Source: Thalassia testudinum
Taxonomy: Eukaryota; Streptophyta; Magnoliopsida; Alismatales; Hydrocharitaceae
Length of the DNA stretch: 64,000 nucleotides
Direction: 5' to 3'
Assembly (NCBI GenBank): GCA_037157565.1
Contig: JAZHRO010000046.1
Coordinates: 19,566,501-19,630,500, forward strand
Made by a program: the position numbers and the translations under genes. The notes under the pieces are model-generated. The model saw only the letters and a list, made by a program, of their open reading frames with translations, ran no database searches and was not told the DNA's origin. Below are positions 12,589 through 22,320 of the stretch, piece after piece (the stretch's first letter is position 1; each line of letters begins with the position of its first letter).

Positions 12589-13251
12589 TCAAAAAGGATA
12601 TACCAATACAGTATTGAGAATGGTGAGTAAAATGATAAAAATTTTAGTCTCATTCGCCAACAGTGGATCGTAAATGCGAACTAACTGTCCATGAATTCCA
12701 AGTCCAAATAATCGGGAAAATATGTAGATGGGGCTTGGGATTATCTGCAACCAGATGCTACAGAAGAAAGACAGATAAATACGGGTGATTGGAAGGAATG
12801 AAGGTGAAGGCATCCCGAAGAGGTGATGGAGAATGTGGGTGGTAGGGGTATGGGTGGAGTTGTGTGGGGTGAAATCATATGGGTCCTGATAATGGTTATG
12901 AATGGAAGGCATGACCCACGTAGTGTGGTCAGATCTGGAAATCAAGGTCCAGTGATCAGTCTCTGTCTCTACCAAAGATGTTTGGGTCTCATCTTCTTTT
13001 ATCTCTTCCAAATTGTCCAATGCCAATTCCTAATTATCACATGATTCCCCAAAATTCCTAGCTTCCTCTGATAACTCATCATATGTTATTCCCAATAATC
13101 TTTCAAATTCTTGAATATCTATTTCATAAGGGGATATTTCCTTCTTCTCACTTGGATGAAGTTGGGCATTAGATTTAGTAGTGAGTCCCTCCATGAAAGT
13201 GGAATGGGCTGAATCATTGATTGAGGAGTTGTTACAGTCTTTTTGATTTTG
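12589..13251 (-). pseudogene. In-frame continuation of element B protein beyond two stops
   Basis: The frame of the 760-codon ORF continues past its TAA (13252-13254) for 73 sense codons to a TAG (13030-13032), then openly for another 145 codons to 12589. The first block is charged (EKKEISPYEIDIQEFERLLG). The last has an acidic start, then an aromatic/hydrophobic region with FSRLFGLGIHGQL. That segment resembles FWQTFGITLHHQL at the end of the element F protein, in both cases just before the element's post-coding sequence. The ancestral protein was therefore about 980 codons. Either two point nonsense mutations separate the parts, or there is stop readthrough. The TAA is followed by CAA AAT, only partly like known readthrough contexts. 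Confidence 0.6.
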
Positions 13252-15534
13252 TTACTCCGTGTATGAGATCATTTGAATTAATTCATCAATGTCTCCATGG
13301 GTATTCTCAAATACAACAAAATTATATTCAGGTCCCTTAATGTTTGGTTCCTCAAAATGAAATGATTGGTACTCAGGCCCTATATCAAGATCAAGATTCT
13401 CAAATAAATCTCCATTCTCAGCTTCCATAGGGTTATCAATATCATCCACCTCGGGTGTTTGATCAACAAAATCCTGCATGACCACCATCGAATCGCGAAT
13501 CGGTTGTGACACACCTGACCCAGATTCAAACATTTCTGGTTTTTGTTGCTCATCCCGGATTCTATGAAGCTCTTTCCTTATATCATCATATTCTCTTACA
13601 CTAGCTTCTTTTATTTCATGAATCATTTTGATCAATTGAGTAATCTGGGATTCATTGCAAGGGGCAGGGGTTTGAATTGGGCTAGGTCGATCAAGATAGT
13701 CAGCCATACTATCAATGATTTGATCTGGTAGGGAGGGTGACTTATGTGATCTAGTGGATTGTTGATTTGGGTCGTGTGGTTCTACCCAGGTGTCAATTGC
13801 CATAGTTTCTTCCGAATTACCCTCCGACTCACTTTCCATGTCATCCAGAAAGTACCCTGACTTTGTTTTCTTAGTGGCTGCATACATATCAAAGTGAATC
13901 TTCTCATTGCCACTACTCACCTCCATACATCCTGAGTAACAGTCAATCCGTGCATTGGTCGTAGCCAAGAATGGTCGACCCAGAATAATGGGTGAATTAC
14001 TTAGCTTCTCCGATATATTCATGTCCAAGACAATAAAATCGACTGGAAAGCTAAGACCTTGCACTTTAATAATCACATCCTGAACTACCCCCTTCGGTAG
14101 TTTGATGGAGCCATCTGCCATTCTAATGGTGATAGGTGTGTGGTGCAGATCTCCAAGTTTGGTGCGGTCAAAAAGGGCGGTAGGAATCAAGCTAATGGAA
14201 GACCCTAGATCCACAAGGGCTTTGTTGAAGGTGAATCCCTTTATGGCACACGATATGAAGGGTTTTCCAGGGTCAGTCATTTTGGGTGGTATAGTGCCAG
14301 AAACAAATGCACTTATGTTAGCTGATAAAACCACCTCTTTAGGTGTGCAAGTCATTTTTTTCTTTTGTGACTCTTTCTTTATGGCCTCAGGAAAGGGTAA
14401 ATAGGTCAAATCAACTTCAAAGGCCTTTTTCTTCTTTTTGTCCCTTGAGTCTGAATCAGAGCTGGATGTGGGTTTGGTCTTATGATTTTTGGTTGAGCCT
14501 AAATCAGGTCGTTTGGGTGGGCTCTTAGCTTTTCTCTTCCTTTTAGAGGCCATAGATTTGACCCCCGCACAAGGGCATGTTTGATAGATTGGAGGAGGGG
14601 TCGGAAGAATAGGTGGAGAATAGGAGTGAAAAGGCATTTGCATTTGGGGATAAAGTGATTCTTGAAGTCTCTTGATTTGATCCCCTTGAGATTTCACATG
14701 ATTTTCCAGCTTAGTCAGCTTTTCTTCATTTTTCTTGTCAAAGTCCAACAAAATGTTCATGATATCTTCAAGGGTGGTTGCGGGTTGGGCTGGACTAGAT
14801 GGTTGCCCTAAAGTGGATTGAGTGGAGTATTGGGCTGGCCTAGATTGATGTTCAGTCTGAGTCGATCTCTGTGGTGGCCATGAAAGATTAGGATCATTTC
14901 TCCACTCAGGGTTATACGAATTTGGATATGAATCAATAGGTGTATCACCCTGAGTGGGGCTGACTACAGAGGGAGTTGATTGAGAACCTGTTATGTGGCC
15001 CTGTACTTGTGATCCATTATTCCAATTCATTAGAGATATCTCATCAGGTACAGGTGTATCAGAAATAGTGCATTCCTTAATTGATCTACCCAAATCATGG
15101 ATTAGGTCCAAAGGTGCCTTTTGAGTTGGTTGAGTCCAGGATGCCTCCCCATGGTAGCAAGAATCAGTAGAATAGCTAGTGGTTCCAAAATATGGGTCAC
15201 TAGACCCACTAGGCTGGTTGTTCCAAGTCTCTTGTCCCTGGGAGGAGTAATAAGATTGAGATTGTGCCTGAGATCGTCTAATTTGCTCCAGAAGCTTGGC
15301 ACATTGATCTGTATAGTCCTTGTTATATTCCCGGAATTCAGCAAATATGGCTTTCAGTTGGTTCTGATCTAGATAAGGGTCAAATCCATGAGATTCAGGT
15401 TCTAAATAAGCTGGGGGATAAGGATAATCATATCTCAGCTGGTTAGGATGAGTCTCGCAACCAGGAGGAGTCGAAATCATGGTTTGGTTGGGAGATGGAG
15501 GACCCTGAGGGTCAAAAGAATGATATGGGTTCAT
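13252..15534 (-). CDS. Element B gag-like protein with retropepsin domain (760 aa)
   Basis: The only long intact frame in the window. It starts at 15534 (M-N-P-Y-H-S-F-D). Order: residues ~1-250 are rich in Ser, Gln, Tyr, Pro and Asn (YYSSQGQ, SWPPQR), an intrinsically disordered composition. At ~265-305 is a probable coiled coil (EDIMNILLDFDKKNEEKLTK). A basic, possibly nuclear-localising patch follows (ASKRKRKAKSPPKR, ~340). A Ser/Asp/Lys stretch precedes TYLPFPEAIKKES. At ~420-570 is a retropepsin-like domain with ALVDLGSSISLIPT and ILGRPFLATTNARIDC. At ~650-680 is a second helical segment (TQLIKMIHEIKEASVREYDD). I see no capsid core, zinc knuckle or polymerase. Retropepsins cleave Gag or Gag-Pol precursors; here the substrate is unknown. 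If made, the product would have to work with enzymes of another element. Two stops may have shortened it from ~980 codons. Confidence 0.8.
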   Translation of the reverse strand: MNPYHSFDPQGPPSPNQTMISTPPGCETHPNQLRYDYPYPPAYLEPESHGFDPYLDQNQLKAIFAEFREYNKDYTDQCAKLLEQIRRSQAQSQSYYSSQGQETWNNQPSGSSDPYFGTTSYSTDSCYHGEASWTQPTQKAPLDLIHDLGRSIKECTISDTPVPDEISLMNWNNGSQVQGHITGSQSTPSVVSPTQGDTPIDSYPNSYNPEWRNDPNLSWPPQRSTQTEHQSRPAQYSTQSTLGQPSSPAQPATTLEDIMNILLDFDKKNEEKLTKLENHVKSQGDQIKRLQESLYPQMQMPFHSYSPPILPTPPPIYQTCPCAGVKSMASKRKRKAKSPPKRPDLGSTKNHKTKPTSSSDSDSRDKKKKKAFEVDLTYLPFPEAIKKESQKKKMTCTPKEVVLSANISAFVSGTIPPKMTDPGKPFISCAIKGFTFNKALVDLGSSISLIPTALFDRTKLGDLHHTPITIRMADGSIKLPKGVVQDVIIKVQGLSFPVDFIVLDMNISEKLSNSPIILGRPFLATTNARIDCYSGCMEVSSGNEKIHFDMYAATKKTKSGYFLDDMESESEGNSEETMAIDTWVEPHDPNQQSTRSHKSPSLPDQIIDSMADYLDRPSPIQTPAPCNESQITQLIKMIHEIKEASVREYDDIRKELHRIRDEQQKPEMFESGSGVSQPIRDSMVVMQDFVDQTPEVDDIDNPMEAENGDLFENLDLDIGPEYQSFHFEEPNIKGPEYNFVVFENTHGDIDELIQMISYTE

Positions 15535-16413
15535 AGATATTTGAGAGAAGATGCGAATAAAGATAAGAGATAGTCTTCACATCAAATTCATTCTCATGCA
15601 ATCACACCCAAATCAGGCTCAAAAAGATTTGTTTTAAGTCTCTAAATTTAAACCCTAATGTGAATTACCTAGGGTTTGTGCTTCTTCTAAAATCTGCAGT
15701 CAGACCTTAGTCTGACTTGAAATCACTGTCCAAATCAATAATTGAAGAAAAATATTATGAAATTTGGTAGAGATCTTACTTTTTCAATAAATTTTTCAGG
15801 GAATATTTTTTCAATATTTTTACTATTTCTTGCAATTTTTCACGAATTTTTATGTTCAAGGGGGTCAAACAGACCAGATGGACCCCCTTCAAGAAGTTCA
15901 GTTTGAAACAGTATCAGAAAAAATCCAAAAATTCTTGAAAATTCATAGAAAAAACTAGGTTTCAGTGGTTTTCCAACCCCATAAATTTCAAAGATATCTG
16001 ATTTATGTAAAGGATAGAATTAACGTTTAAATTTATAAAAAATCAGAGCGCAAACTGTTCTGACCCTCTTCCACTGTACGAATTTTTAAAATTTTTATGG
16101 TGATAATTTTTCAAATAGAAGGTGGCGCTGGAAAGCTAGTTTGAAAACCTAATACCAGACCGAATCCCAAGATTTTTGGACTCCAAATTTCACAGCAATA
16201 AAATTTTGAAAATCATCAATATTTGCTGGCCGAATTTTCAAATCTGATTTTTGGTGTGTTTAAATAGTCTCCAAGTTAAAACACACACCAAAGAAAATGA
16301 TTTTTTTTTTTAATTTAGATCTGAAATTTTGAATTTGAATTTATATATGGATATATTTTTTTTTCTTTTTTTTCTAACCTAAGGAAGCAATAAACTAGAG
16401 GACGAAGAAGATA
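15535..16413 (-). other. Element B 5' leader
   Basis: AT-rich untranslated sequence between PBS and ATG, with poly(T) runs near 16300-16370. No gene seen. Confidence 0.65.
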
Positions 16414-16515
16414 CCTGCGGTCTTCACCACGGGTCGATGTGTGCGTAGATCCTCATCTTGACACCCTGCGGTCTTTACCACAGGTCGATGTGTGCGTAGA
16501 TCCTCATCTTGACAC
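16414..16515 (-). repeat. 51-bp tandem duplication in element B leader
   Basis: Two adjacent 51-bp copies (16414-16464, 16465-16515) beginning cctgcggtct, differing at a few positions. They lie about 60-160 nt downstream of the PBS in sense. Confidence 0.88.
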
Positions 16516-16573
16516 CCTACAATCAAAACAAACAGAAGTTAAGCAAATCCAAATCAAAACTCACGTGTTACCT

Positions 16574-16590
16574 CCCCAGCAACAGCGCCA
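16574..16590 (-). promoter_or_regulatory. Element B primer-binding site (tRNA-Asp type)
   Basis: Plus strand ccccagcaacagcgcca against ccccggcaacggcgcca of tRNA-Asp. Two differences, both of the kind expected from deamination at CpG or CpNpG. Two bases separate it from the LTR. Confidence 0.88.
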
Positions 16591-16592
16591 TT

Positions 16593-18615
16593 TGACGGGA
16601 GTGGAAATTGCATATTTTGAAATCGTTGGAAATCGTAGTATAGTCGCAAAAACCACTCGTCAAAGATATTTGTGATAACGAAACTCTCGTAGATCTTTAT
16701 TCTTTTTAGAACTTGAGTCCCGGTCATTCGTCTCTAGGAGGCATGAAAATGAATCGAGATTTGGATCGGCTTTTATAACCTAAATCTAACCTAAGCTACT
16801 ATTTTTGTCTTTTTATGTTTTTGATTTTTTTTTTTTATTTCGAAAAGCGAATTGAAACCTAGATCTAGATAAACTAGCAAAAACCTAAGTGACTATGTAC
16901 ATCTAAATGAGGCATGGTGGCCGTGCATGGTGTGAACAAACCAAAGTGTCATATAAGCAAGCAAACATGAGGACAATCAATCACAGAAACATTATTTATG
17001 CATAGAAATTTATCACATCATCTACACTAGAAAGCATATAAATAGAAGAAAATTCCTCACGCCGGAAAGTTGCCACTAGGGCCATCGGCCTTGTGTGAGG
17101 GTGTAGGCTAGACCTTGGGTATGCAAACCCGTCTACACGCCTACCAAAAGAGATGGCCGGCCACAAGAGGATATGGGTGAGCCTTCATGGCCATCCAAAA
17201 AGAAGAAGAAGATGGGGGCTAGTGCACCCAAGTGGAGAGAGGAGGGTGTTGCTCCCTTCTCTACCAATGGCCGTCCTTGAAGCTTTGGGGAGAAGCTTCC
17301 CTAGCTAGCCGTCCATGGAGCCTTGGAGGAGGATGAGGAGGATGGCCTTTGAGTTTTGGAGGGTGGAAGCAAGTTTAGAGTGGAGAGGATGGATGGGAGA
17401 GTGTATGGAGTGATGGTCTAATTTCGTAGCCCTCTTTTTGCCCTCATGGAAGGCTCCATTTGGTTGCCACTTTTGGTGGCTCCAAAAATAGCAAATGCCA
17501 TAATTTTTGGATCTAGGTTTGACACAAGTTTTTAGGGTTTCCAAGAGAGTGTGCATGGGTTTGGTGGGAGTAAAATGGGAAGGTGTGCGTGTGTGTGTTT
17601 TTCGTAGGGCTAGGTTGTGGGTTTTGGTAGGATTAGGTGCTAAATAGGTTGGGTCAATCTAGATTAAGTGGGTGTGGACCTAATTAGGCTTAGGAAAGTC
17701 TAATTGGGTAGGAGTGAACCTAATTAGGTCTAAGTCAAGTCTAATTAGATGTGTGCATGTGATTAGGCTAGGGTAACCCTAATAGATATGAGTTAATTAG
17801 ATCCTGGGTGGATCTAATTGGGCTCGGGTGCACCCAATCAACTGTAGATGCACCCAATTAGGTATGGGATGGTTCAATTAGGTTAGGGATAGGACAAGTA
17901 GGGCTATGGATAGTGGACTAGGCTTAGGAGGTCTCTACTTAGGTTTCCTAGGGTGTCCGGTGGGGTTCCTAGGTTAAAATAGGCAAGCTAGGGCTTCCAA
18001 CACACAAAATCAGGAACCAGACAGCAGTATTAGACATCCAGGATAGTGGTCAGACGTCTTATACTACGAAATTGGACGTCTGGACACTAAATTAGACGTC
18101 CAATTCTATGTCAGTATGAGTTTTGGCTTCCTGGATTGTTATTCTACAGAAATCAGACGTCCAGCCAGATGTCTGGAAGTCTTAAAAGGTGCTGGAGAGT
18201 GGGTTTTGTGTTTTCTAAGGTTGGTTTTGGTTCCTAAGTGTTTGGGAGAGGGATAGGAACATGGATAGTGCTATCCATGTTTGGGTTTTGAGGCTAAGGT
18301 GCCCTAATGGAGGTTGTTTTGGGTTTGGGAAGGCTGTCCTAGGATTTCTAAGGGTAGGGATAAGGCTATCCTCCTCACTCCACTTATCTGGATCAGTCTT
18401 CTTCTTCCTTTATTGATTTATTCCGCTATCTCCATCCTGGATCACTTTATTATCTGTAAATAGCAATAAAAACCATTAACTAGCAGGATATCTCATCTTA
18501 TTCTAAATAGACTGATGCAATGCATGATATGTAAGATATAAGTACAATATCCACAATTTAAGATAGGTTCAGACATTATTTAGGTTGATTAGGACCTATG
18601 ATTGCTATGCAATCA
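16593..18615 (-). repeat. Element B 5' LTR
   Basis: 2023 bp and near-identical to 8523-10547. The U3-terminal hairpin is kept at 18599-18615 with a different loop (tat instead of tgt). The right TSD GTGAT follows. Confidence 0.95.
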
Positions 18616-19496
18616 GTGATGGAAGGGATAGTTGGCACCAAAATAAAGGAGTATGTGGTCTTTTTGCTCGAGCCAGGTAGTAGGGTAGTAGGTTTTGGTG
18701 CCATGGAGGTGGAGTAGCTAAGGAGTAGGGTTGGAGGCATTTGGAGCTAGGGTTTTATGGGAGAAGAGCTGGAGGTTGTCATCTTGAGCTGCACTGGAGC
18801 TGGTGGCTACTAAAGAGAGCTGCAAGGAGCAACCTTAGTTGTCTTAGCTTGCTAGTTCTTTGTTAGCTGCTAAGCCAAGCTAAAGCAAGCTAGCTTCTAT
18901 TGAAAGGAGCTGAGGTAAGCTGGGTCTGATGCTCCTGGGGAGGACTTAGCTAGTTGAGGTAGCTAAGGTAGCTTAGACCTCGGGAGCTGGACTTGAGCTT
19001 CTGAGCTAAGATGAAGTCATCTTCAGCTGGCTGGAGTTGAGTGGAGTTGGATGTAGTTGGTCCTAAGTTGAGGTGAACTCCAGTCAACTCAACTGAGCTA
19101 GCTAGCGCTCCCAGTGAACCGATGGGAGCTGAGATGAGCTAGACCTAGCTAAGTTGGGATGAATTTGAGTTGTCTTGAGCTAAGGTGAGATAAGATGAGC
19201 TTTCTTGAGCTGCCATTCAGTTGAAATGAGCTGAATGGAGCTAGGATGAGCTAACCCCAGTTTAAGTGAGCTGGATTCTAGGTATGGTGAGCTAGATCAA
19301 GTTGAGTTCTAGTTGGTTTAAGCTTCTTCACCAGTTGCCTTCCTGAGTGCTAGGGTTCTAGGGATCTGACAATCAGTTTATCCCTAACACTCACAAATAC
19401 ACATCAAAAACACAATAAAAAAATGCAATGCACGCCTAAGTTAATTAATGCTTTAATCCAACCCAAAAACCCGTTTGCGGAGCAAAATCCCAAGAG
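18616..19496 (-). repeat. Element A 5' LTR, second part, truncated
   Basis: It resumes the A LTR at 'gtgatggaagggatag' after the B insertion and follows 1297-2210. It stops after 'cccaagag', about 48 bp before the expected LTR end. Confidence 0.92.
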
Positions 19497-19593
19497 CACA
19501 ATTGCACGTGCGCCCGATTGGACGATCTGGCTATTTGCAACTGATTGCGCGTTGAGATCGCACATGTCCACGCAAGAAGAAGCACTTCACGAT

Positions 19594-19642
19594 GACTCGA
19601 ACGCGCGCGCTTTGCACGCATAGCACCTTAACCACTGCGCTA
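19594..19642 (-). ncRNA. tRNA-like A-box/B-box module in element C LTR
   Basis: In sense, TAGCGCAGTGGTTAAGG (A-box, consensus TRGCNNAGTGG) and, 23 nt later, GTTCGAGTC (B-box core, consensus GGTTCGANTCC). Order and spacing fit a Pol III tRNA-type internal promoter. It is not a functional tRNA gene: acceptor and anticodon stems are not convincing. It sits in U3. Confidence 0.5.
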
Positions 19643-19779
19643 TGCAGTAGTTTAAGGCGCGGCGATGCTTTTGCATGCGGCTAATCTTGGCCATTGGATC
19701 TTCATCCAACAGCTGAGATCTCACATCACGCGATCCTTCAGGGGTTGAGCGAAGGGGGCGGTCATGTTCTGATGGTTAA

Positions 19780-19801
19780 GATGGTGCCACGTGGCACCAT
19801 C
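19780..19801. promoter_or_regulatory. Perfect 22-bp palindrome with G-box/ABRE core
   Basis: The arms GATGGTGCCAC and GTGGCACCATC are exact complements around CACGTG. ACGTGGC is a known plant ABA/stress-responsive core. The related sites are imperfect in the solo C LTR (47865-47886), J (~51020) and the G LTRs. Confidence 0.6.
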
Positions 19802-20253
19802 CTAACCATCCATCTTCTTTGTGTTGTAGATGGTGCCACTGATGCCGGACTGGATCGATTTTTGCACCATTAGGCTGCGATCATCGATCCGAACCCATCC
19901 GTGTGGTTAGATTTGTCATCTGAAGTACGGATTGACACCATCTTAGCCCTTGATCTCTGATCTTCCTTAGACTATATCTGGTGCTACGGATGTCCGATCA
20001 GGGTGATCTTGGAGTCATTGAACTCCCGTCGTCGCCTTGATCAGATTCATACGGTTAGATCTTTCATCCGAAGTCCCGATTAAAAGTCACCTTGTCCCTG
20101 GCCATAAAAGAAGACAATTGCTATACAATTTATATAATTTGACCTAAATGCATGATTATGCGTGTTATGTAATATTTACAATGCAATATGCTAATATGGT
20201 ACTAGGAACATGCATTAATGGATATTTTTGGCTAATTAGATGTATACACATCA

Positions 20254-20290
20254 CACCCCCATGCCTATTTTTGCTAGTCCCTAGCAAAAA
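20254..20290 (-). promoter_or_regulatory. Element C terminal polypurine tract with hairpin
   Basis: In sense, a perfect 10-bp stem (TTTTTGCTAG 20268-20277 pairing CTAGCAAAAA 20281-20290) precedes TAGGCATGGGGGTG at the LTR edge. Confidence 0.88.
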
Positions 20291-20679
20291 CTACATGCTA
20301 TTTATAAAAGAATTAGGATTGGATTACTCGGGCAAAAGTCATTTTCAACATTAGGAAATTTTTACTTAGGACCTGAACTTTCAAAGACACAGCAGTGCCC
20401 GAGTATCTTCCAAAATGCAGACCGCCTTAAGCCCTCGCCTTGTTCAAAGAAGGATCTCTTTTTCTCCTTTTTCTTCTTTTCTAATTTCTTTTGGATTTTT
20501 GAGTTTAGGGTTACAGTACATCTTTCTACGACCACTCAACCCACCAAAGACTTGGTGAGAACCTTAAGTTCTAAGCATCTTTTTGTGAATGTGATAGACT
20601 CGTTGATCGGCAATCAGAACGGACTTCGGGTTTCTACGCTTCTAGGTGACCTTAAAAGAAATTATGCTTAAAGGTGTAT
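20291..20679 (-). other. Element C 3' noncoding region, left half
   Basis: Noncoding; matches element G 44890-45300. A pyrimidine tract lies at 20455-20500. It ends at the TSD TGTAT (20675-20679) where D is inserted. Confidence 0.75.
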
Positions 20680-22283
20680 TGATCGGTAGGATTTTCTCTT
20701 TTCAGAGATGATGTTTATCAGAAAAATACTGCGTCGTAGTATATAATGTGGTGGAAAAACCTTCGAACAAAGTTACTAAAATACTGAAATAATACCACAT
20801 TTCAGGTCTTATCACTGGGAGACAAAACCAACAAGATCACCAATATCAATTTCACGTAAAATCATGTTCAAGAAAAATAAATTGCGATTGATATCAACTC
20901 ATCATGGGAGGAAAGAAAACAAAATGCATTAGTTAGTAAACCAATCCTCCAATATTGTCACAATAAACCAAGAAGGGAAGTGCCTCCCATAAATTTACCG
21001 TAATAGAATAATTAATACCAAAATCTCATTCTTTAAGAAGGGCAATCAATGTAAAATTTAATTGAACCTTTAGTGTAGAGAAACAGGGGACTTCGTTCCC
21101 CTCGTCGATGCGTGGTAGGGGAAGCACGGTTGGCGCAAAGCTCGGAAAAGGTCGGTTGGAGCAAGGCCTTCGCGGCGATGGCAGCGTCGCGTCGCGAGAT
21201 GGCCTGGGCTAGCTGGACAGAGGAGAGAAGCGGCTGCGGTGGCAACTATCGCTGCTGCTCTTGCATGCTCTACTGCTGGAGGGCGTGTGGCGGTGGCTGC
21301 AGGGAGTGCTGGAATAGCACATGCTCTGCGGGCGCAGCTGGAGGTGAGGGCCAGTGGCTGCAAGGAGGGCGCACTCTGCTGCTGGAGGGCGCGCGGCGGG
21401 TGCTGCAGGTAGAGGTGCGGCGAGGGTGGCACTGGCAGAGGTGCGCACGTAGAGGGGCGGGCGCGGGAATGGCGCTGAAGGGCGATGCTGCGCATGGTGC
21501 GTGTGGCAGGCGATGAGGCGTGCAGAGGGAAGGCGCGCGCGGGCTGGAAGAGGGCGGCTGCTGCAGGTGTGCTGCAGGGGCTGAGGTGCGGGGGGGTTGT
21601 GCGCTGAGCTGCTGGTGGGCACGTGCCTACCGTGGTGGAGGTGCAGCGCACGTGGGCGGGCTGCTATGAGGGGCAGGTGCGTAAAGGGTGCTGGAGGGTT
21701 GAGGAGCTGATGAAGAAGCACGCTGATGTAGGGACTCTGATTGGCGGTGTGGGCTGTTACACCACATGCCCACGGTGTTGGAGTTGCGTTGCCGTAGTTG
21801 AGGCTGGTGGTAAGGGACAGATGAGAAATTAGGTTCTCTGCACAATGAGGAAAGGGGTGGTGGCCTCCTCTGAACGATAGCCCTTCCTCCTCCTCTGTAG
21901 CCATTGCTACAAAGATTTTGAAATTCAAACAGGCCACCATCGAGTGAATGCGCAGGAGGAGGCAGAGACGGAGTGGTTACCCTACAAAAAGGATAAGAAG
22001 AAAAAATAATAAAATAATTAAGATTATTTATACATAACTCCTTAACTTCTATGTTAATTAAAATAATATATGTAATGCATCTAATTAATTAACTAATCAA
22101 ATGTATGCAATCCTAGGTTAATTTTAAATGCATTTAGATATGGATGCCATACATGAATTATGCCCTTAAGCTAAAAATATGAATTAATTTAATTACATCA
22201 GAATGTATGCTATCTAAATGTTAAAATTAACTTAATGTCAAGGCACTTAAATACTTAAATAGCCCACAAATATGGGCTAATCA
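20680..22283 (-). repeat. Element D 3' LTR
   Basis: TGATCGG...CTAATCA, 1604 bp. U3 opens in sense with a hairpin (arms TAGCCCA and TGGGCTA, 22260-22279). The transcribed half (21100-21660) is a GC-rich, CpG-rich block that produces several overlapping open frames, which I do not regard as genes. Confidence 0.95.
22026..22032 (-). promoter_or_regulatory. TATA box, element D 3' LTR
   Basis: TATAAAT on the minus strand in context GTATAAATAATC, conserved in the other LTR near 31375. It lies just upstream of the GC-rich transcribed block. Confidence 0.55.
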
Positions 22284-22320
22284 AATACCCCCATGCCTAG
22301 TTTTTGATAGTCCTTAGCAA
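22284..22320 (-). promoter_or_regulatory. Element D terminal polypurine tract
   Basis: Sense CTAGGCATGGGGGTATT at the LTR edge. The upstream hairpin is decayed (TTGATAG/TTAGCAA with one mismatch and one wobble). Confidence 0.75.

Larger units (their letters stand above)
8523..18615 (-). mobile_element. Element B: youngest insertion, complete non-autonomous LTR retrotransposon
   Basis: 10,093 bp with LTRs of 2025 bp (8523-10547) and 2023 bp (16593-18615), flanked by the TSD GTGAT (8518-8522, 18616-18620). Removing B and one TSD restores the LTR of A exactly. The LTRs are very similar: 9481-9900 and its counterpart differ at five positions by my count. It contains a PBS, a leader with a 51-bp duplication, a 760-codon open frame with a protease domain, and two polypurine modules. 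RT, RNase H and integrase are absent and there is no space for them. Confidence 0.96.
173..19496 (-). mobile_element. Element A: non-autonomous Athila-like LTR retrotransposon, interrupted by element B
   Basis: Its 3' LTR (173-2258) and 5' LTR (7387-8522 plus 18616-19496) share about 2 kb. The internal part (2259-7386) holds two polypurine-tract modules, a gag-like/protease remnant and a tRNA-Asp-type PBS. No RT, RNase H or integrase is present. The last ~48 bp of the second LTR are gone, replaced abruptly by an LTR of element C. The left flank is H; the right TSD was lost with the deletion. B sits inside the 5' LTR. Confidence 0.9.
19497..20253 (-). repeat. Element C 3' LTR, truncated
   Basis: Only the U3 side remains (757 bp). 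It matches the plus-strand solo LTR at 47413-49237 (1825 bp) and, from ~19870 on, the 5' LTR up to 42768. The end GATGT-atac-ACATCA is the family's U3 terminus. The missing ~1.07 kb include TATA, R and U5. Confidence 0.88.

Noticed and set aside
16414..16515. CRISPR-like repeat
   Set aside because: Only two adjacent copies without spacers in a plant retrotransposon leader; a tandem duplication.
19594..19642. A genuine tRNA gene
   Set aside because: Only A- and B-box-like segments are convincing; acceptor and anticodon arms do not fold into a cloverleaf. Kept as a tRNA-like module only.
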